Origin: Nemertoderma westbladi
Taxonomy: Eukaryota > Xenacoelomorpha > Nemertodermatida > Nemertodermatidae
Assembly: GCA_032718475.1 (NCBI GenBank)
Contig: JAUCBJ010007255.1
Coordinates: forward strand, 1 to 30,746
DNA: 30,746 nucleotides
Reading direction: 5' to 3'
The translations under genes and the position numbers were made by a program. The notes beneath the pieces are model-generated. The model had not been told where the DNA came from. It searched no databases and saw nothing but the letters and a program-made list of their open reading frames with translations. Below, in pieces: positions 27,350 through 30,746 of this stretch (position 1 is its first letter; each line of letters starts with the position of its first letter).

Positions 27350-27402
27350 CAAACTACGCGTAGCTACGCGTAGGCCTACGCGTAGGTCGAAAAGATTTAC
27401 CC
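27350..27402 (-). repeat. Right terminal inverted repeat
   Basis: Reverse complement of the left end, lacking the variant 10-bp unit. Contains three CTACGCGTAG units. Confidence 0.88.
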
Positions 27403-27410
27403 ACACCCTG
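27403..27410. repeat. Target site duplication, right copy (ACACCCTG)
   Basis: Identical to 26264-26271. Confidence 0.9.
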
Positions 27411-27412
27411 TA

Positions 27413-28516
27413 TATCATAGTATCGACGTTCTGAATTCTGAATTATTATCTTTTAATAATAATAATGTTTTAAGAATATTAATGAAATTCGTATCCTGTA
27501 CGTAATTAAGGCTGTTTTTTAAGTTACATATATTACTGATTATATTACTGATATTACTATTAGAGTGAACTTTAAATATAAAAACTATCAAACTATCAAA
27601 TGCCAAATAATTAAACAAGATAAAATTTATCCTACAGAATACTTTGACATCTCTATTTTTAATATAAAACTTAACAGAATAAGGCTTTTAAAAATTATCC
27701 TGTAGCAGTTCTATTTGCCTGTTTTACTGAAAGGCAAAGTTCAATAAGCCAGCAGTAGTGATCATTGGTTACTTTAATGGTTGCCAGGGTGATCCCTTTT
27801 GTAAATAATCGTAAGTCAGGAATCCATCTCCAATAACATTGTCTGATAGAGGGATAGGCCTACACATTCGGACATCCGTATGTACTAACTAATACTACTC
27901 TACTGGCTATTGCTATACCAGTATACCGGTTTTGTTATTGGCTCAAGCGAGTGTTTATTAACAGAGCCACAGTCAGCGGTATCTTCTCTGCTTGACTGCG
28001 TAGTTTGTTCTTAAATTTTACAGATATATTGCCTAGTTAAATCAATGACGTCGTAAGTAGGTACCGGTACTTTAATATGTGAAAGTTTAATACGGATACT
28101 AAACTGCTAAATATTTTAGCTACCGCACAGCGTACCTGTACTAGGTACCACATTCCACTTATTGCCGGATATTAGAGTTATTAAGTTTGTTTTTGTTAAT
28201 CCTAATCTATTATATTTAAATAATATATTGATATTGAATAATTGTCTGTCAGCCTGCCTCGGCCTTATTTAATACACTACCGGTACCGGGATTGTTTATT
28301 ACTATTATTATATTTGTCTAGTTTTCTATATTTCATACAGGTGCTACTTACAGTAGGGCCTACCACATGAGGACATAATTTATTCAGCCTTAAACATACC
28401 GGTAATCCGTATAATTCTAGGTATATCAATAGCTCTACCGGTACTGTATAGGCCAATTTATAATTTTGTTGAAAGACAATTATTGCAACAAAGACTAATG
28501 ATGACTTGGATCAGAC
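27413..28516. other. AT-rich upstream region of the FAM149 gene, no other gene
   Basis: No coding homology. Several TACCGGTA palindromes (for example near 28061, 28280 and 28437) and no convincing TATA box or CpG-island-like block directly upstream of 28517. It must hold any promoter of the next gene, but no specific element is supported. Confidence 0.35.
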
Positions 28517-30277
28517 ATGCCTTCTTCAGTAAACATTCATTCCCCAGTCTATAACCAGATATCGGCTCTACTGGGTTGTGTCCCGCTGTACGCTTCTCTT
28601 TTAAACTTTGTAATGACACAGATTATGGAAATGTCACCGATACAGGAACTTTGTTTACCTAAGTTAGTCGAGTCTGTTGGCTCTCCAGAACGCGTTAAAG
28701 CGACACGAAGTCGGGGAGCGGTTGCAACGTCGGCCGGGAGCGAACCCTGGGCGACGGTGAGCGAGCAGTGGGACGTCAGCGATACCGAGTCCGAATTCAC
28801 GGTAACGGGCGTCGGCCGGGATTCCCCGTGGGGCACGGACTCGCCCTGGGGCGCGGTGCCCTCGGGATACAGCACGGCCACCAGTAGCGGCTACAGCTGG
28901 GGCGCCGACGACGAATGCGAACAGGAGGCGGCGTCCAGCGTTCAGAAGATGTTCGACCGGATAGATGCGGCGTTGTACGAACGAAACGAGACTCTCGATC
29001 ACGAGCTCACCACCGAGTGCACCGAATGGGCCTCCCAGTTCCCGCACATCCGTATCCGGGGCCACGCCTTGCCGGGAACCGGAGAGGACAGCGGGTTCGA
29101 GTTCGCTCCCTCTACTCCCGGGAGCACCGTCGCAGGGAGCGGCGTCAGTCTCCTGGGGAGCGGAACTGTTCCCTCTCGGAGCGGCGGTTCCGAGATGGGA
29201 GTCAGTCTCCTCGGAGGTCCACCAACCCCTCCAACCGTCTCAGATTCCTCTAGATCTCTCTCGGTCCTCGGAACGCCGATGCCGATACTGACATTCGAGG
29301 AAACGACGCCACGGAACTCGCCCCGCCCCTCGACACCACCGCCCCCACCAGGGGTCGAGGAGCTCCTGGTTGCCGAGGGAACGGTCGAGGAAACCCTCGC
29401 CATCGACCGGGACGACCCCTCCGAGCAGCGGGGGTCCAGACTCACTTCCGGTCGACGGAAGCCCGGCTTCCCCCCGGTCACCCCGTTCGAATGCGTCAAG
29501 GACGCCGTCATTGAGGGCGTCTTCGACAAGGTCTGGACGGGGATCTCCGGTCTGGTCGCCGAGATTCAGCCACATATCGCGGATGGGACCGGGTCGGCTA
29601 CAGCAGCGGAGCCCCTGTTGGCGTCACCCGAGGTCATAGAAACCGCCAGCGACGTGGTCCCAACAGTCTCCGCAGAAACTTCTACCTTCGGGAGCCTCCG
29701 ACTTTCTGGTCTCCTCTCGGTCACCCCAAAGGCCCTCTCCTCCCGAACTAGTAACCTGCAGACACTCATGGAATTTTCGACTACCCCTCTTAGCGGGGTG
29801 TCACCCGGAATTGTTCTCAGGGAACCCGCCAAGCGGCGTATCAACTCGGCACAGAGCGGGACTCAGCGACGCTTCGCGGGGTCCAGTAACCGGGTCACCT
29901 CCACCATGGACAGGGGCAACCACTACTGGAACCGCGCCAACCACTTTATGTTGCCCGCGATACAGCCAGTGAAGGAGGAGGAATCCACAGAGGAGACAGC
30001 CCTCCCCGCGGCTCCGGGGGTGCTCCTCAGGGGTCGGGCGGCCCCCCTCCATGCCCGGACAGACACCCAGGGTCGCCCGTCTACCTCCCTCGCGTTCTAC
30101 CACGCACCCTCCGATCCCCCCGCCCAGCCTCGCCCTCTATCGGGAGGGAGGGGTATCGTTAGACAGCAGACCAGTGTGGGTGCGGTGGGGGGCTCCCCTC
30201 ACCAGCCACCCTCTCACGAACCCACACGCAGGGTGCAGTCCGGTATACATCGCTCTCGAACAAACGTTAACACGTAG
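28517..30277 (+). CDS. FAM149: FAM149 family protein, uninterrupted 586-codon frame
   Basis: Residues 118-185 match the FAM149 (DUF3719) signature: SSGYSWGADDE, then VQKMFDRIDAALYE, then TECTEWASQFPHIRIRG. A second family block lies at about 281-345: VAEGTVEETLAID, KPGFPPVTPFECVKDAV and VFDKVWTGI. A basic Ser/Arg-rich end (HRSRTNVNT) also fits. Human FAM149B1 is of similar length and is a ciliary protein linked to Joubert syndrome; a ciliary role here is inferred from the family. An in-frame TGA lies 15 bases upstream of the ATG. The first ~50 residues are hydrophobic, lie in AT-rich DNA and do not resemble the family, so translation may start at Met33, 37 or 39, or the frame may include intron ahead of an exon near 28689 (CTCTCCAG acceptor-like). 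The absence of introns across the rest suggests a retrocopy or large-exon gene. No poly(A) tail, target duplication or nearby AATAAA was seen. Confidence 0.82.
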   Translation: MPSSVNIHSPVYNQISALLGCVPLYASLLNFVMTQIMEMSPIQELCLPKLVESVGSPERVKATRSRGAVATSAGSEPWATVSEQWDVSDTESEFTVTGVGRDSPWGTDSPWGAVPSGYSTATSSGYSWGADDECEQEAASSVQKMFDRIDAALYERNETLDHELTTECTEWASQFPHIRIRGHALPGTGEDSGFEFAPSTPGSTVAGSGVSLLGSGTVPSRSGGSEMGVSLLGGPPTPPTVSDSSRSLSVLGTPMPILTFEETTPRNSPRPSTPPPPPGVEELLVAEGTVEETLAIDRDDPSEQRGSRLTSGRRKPGFPPVTPFECVKDAVIEGVFDKVWTGISGLVAEIQPHIADGTGSATAAEPLLASPEVIETASDVVPTVSAETSTFGSLRLSGLLSVTPKALSSRTSNLQTLMEFSTTPLSGVSPGIVLREPAKRRINSAQSGTQRRFAGSSNRVTSTMDRGNHYWNRANHFMLPAIQPVKEEESTEETALPAAPGVLLRGRAAPLHARTDTQGRPSTSLAFYHAPSDPPAQPRPLSGGRGIVRQQTSVGAVGGSPHQPPSHEPTRRVQSGIHRSRTNVNT

Positions 30278-30457
30278 CCCTCTGTTAGTCTCTATGTTTC
30301 ATGTTCCCTTATATTTCCTAACAACAGCATGTTTATTGTCTTCACCTATTTCTGTGATAATATATAAATTATTATGTTTCATTATAATTGTTCTTCATAA
30401 TAATTACTGTATATACACCATGACCCGTAATATAGTGTCATTTTCTGATGACACGGA

Positions 30458-30746
30458 CCCCCCCCCCCCCCCCCCCCCCAAAATTTTTCTACAAATCTTT
30501 ATCATATTGCTTGAACTTTGAAACACAATTAGTTCAACTCATCGATGAAGCCGGAATTTTCGATTTCGCCTTTAAATTTTTTTTATAAGCGTTTTAAAAA
30601 AGTGTCTTTTGCGAAATCGCACCATCCGTATCATTGCCATTATTCACAATAGTCGTAATTTTTTCATATAAATAGAAAGCATGCGTTGCAAGGATTCCAA
30701 ATATGTAACAATATCTGAATTTCATTGAGAAACAGCTGAGATATAC
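30458..30746 (-). repeat. Dispersed ~280-bp repeat, copy 2, after a 22-base C run
   Basis: Twenty-two consecutive C's (30458-30479) precede AAAATTTTTCTACAAATC and the same sequence as 24051-24317; it runs to the right edge of the window. The minus-strand coding-like frame of copy 1 is broken here by stops. Confidence 0.8.

Larger units (their letters stand above)
26272..27402. mobile_element. Foldback/MITE-like DNA element built of CTACGCGTAG palindromes
   Basis: 1,131 bp with inverted ends: GGGTAAATCTTTTCGACC at 26272 and its exact reverse complement ending at 27402. The inverted match extends about 52-62 bp per side, with one extra 10-bp unit on the left. Inside each end lie further CTACGCGTAG decamers: 10 exact copies on the left (26288-26500) and 8 on the right (27237-27387), or 18 in all plus two variants. 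No transposase is encoded. The 8-bp duplication fits hAT-, Merlin-, P- or Mutator-type mobilisation; the GGG terminus does not resolve which. Confidence 0.88.
26030..27412 (+). mobile_element. 3' non-coding end of the mariner-type element, split by a foldback element
   Basis: Non-coding sequence runs to GGGACACCCTG (26271), is interrupted, and continues with a duplicated ACACCCTG followed by TATA (27403 onwards). A terminus ending in CACCCTGTA with a TA target is usual for this transposon group; that part is inference. Confidence 0.6.

Noticed and set aside
26272-27402. CRISPR-like array, because of regular short repeats
   Set aside because: Repeats are 10-bp self-palindromes at irregular spacing inside inverted ends of a transposon in animal DNA; no spacers or cas genes.
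28999-29529. Minus-strand and alternate-frame open stretches over the FAM149 region
   Set aside because: The family signature lies only in the plus frame 28517-30277; the others are composition-driven.

Overview
This window looks like nuclear DNA of a marine-type invertebrate animal. It is AT-rich and gene-poor, crowded with decayed and nested transposable elements, and dense in short palindromes (TACCGGTA, GTAGGCCTAC, CTACGCGTAG). There are no bacterial operons, rRNA or CRISPR. The only recognisable host-type gene is a FAM149 family member (a ciliary protein family of animals) at 28517-30277. The phylum cannot be fixed from this sequence; an echinoderm, hemichordate or lophotrochozoan would all fit.

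Layout. Positions 1-1284 hold the C-terminal part of an intact transposase-like protein that runs off the left edge. Positions 2039-6314 are a 5'-truncated RTE-like LINE (called family B here) inserted with a 9-bp target duplication into a fragment of another reverse transcriptase gene. That LINE is itself split by a 2,577-bp unidentified insertion (2512-5088, 5-bp duplication) carrying a tRNA-like segment and an LTR/promoter-like block. On the minus strand, 8003-10900 is a second RTE-like LINE (family A) that contains a second family B copy (8399-9791). Positions 11978-12780 hold two tandem arrays. Positions 14812-21565 are a further family A copy, split by a 4.94-kb Gypsy-type LTR retrotransposon (15593-20532) with 111-bp LTRs and an ACTTG duplication. 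Positions 21644-22230 hold unrecognised overlapping reading frames. A 68-bp minisatellite lies at 24780-25318. A DD41D-spaced Tc1/mariner-type transposase remnant (25700-26029) has its end split by a 1,131-bp foldback element built of CTACGCGTAG palindromes (26272-27402, 8-bp duplication). The FAM149 gene is last, followed by the second copy of a ~280-bp dispersed repeat.

How the parts relate. Most of the window can be read as a relative timeline, because homologous copies inside it act as empty sites for each other. The minus-strand family A copy shows the uninterrupted target of the Gypsy element, and the Gypsy-split copy shows the uninterrupted target of the minus-strand family B insertion. 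The Gypsy element is the youngest datable event (LTRs differ at 1 of 111 positions), but its polyprotein frame is broken at two short homopolymer runs.
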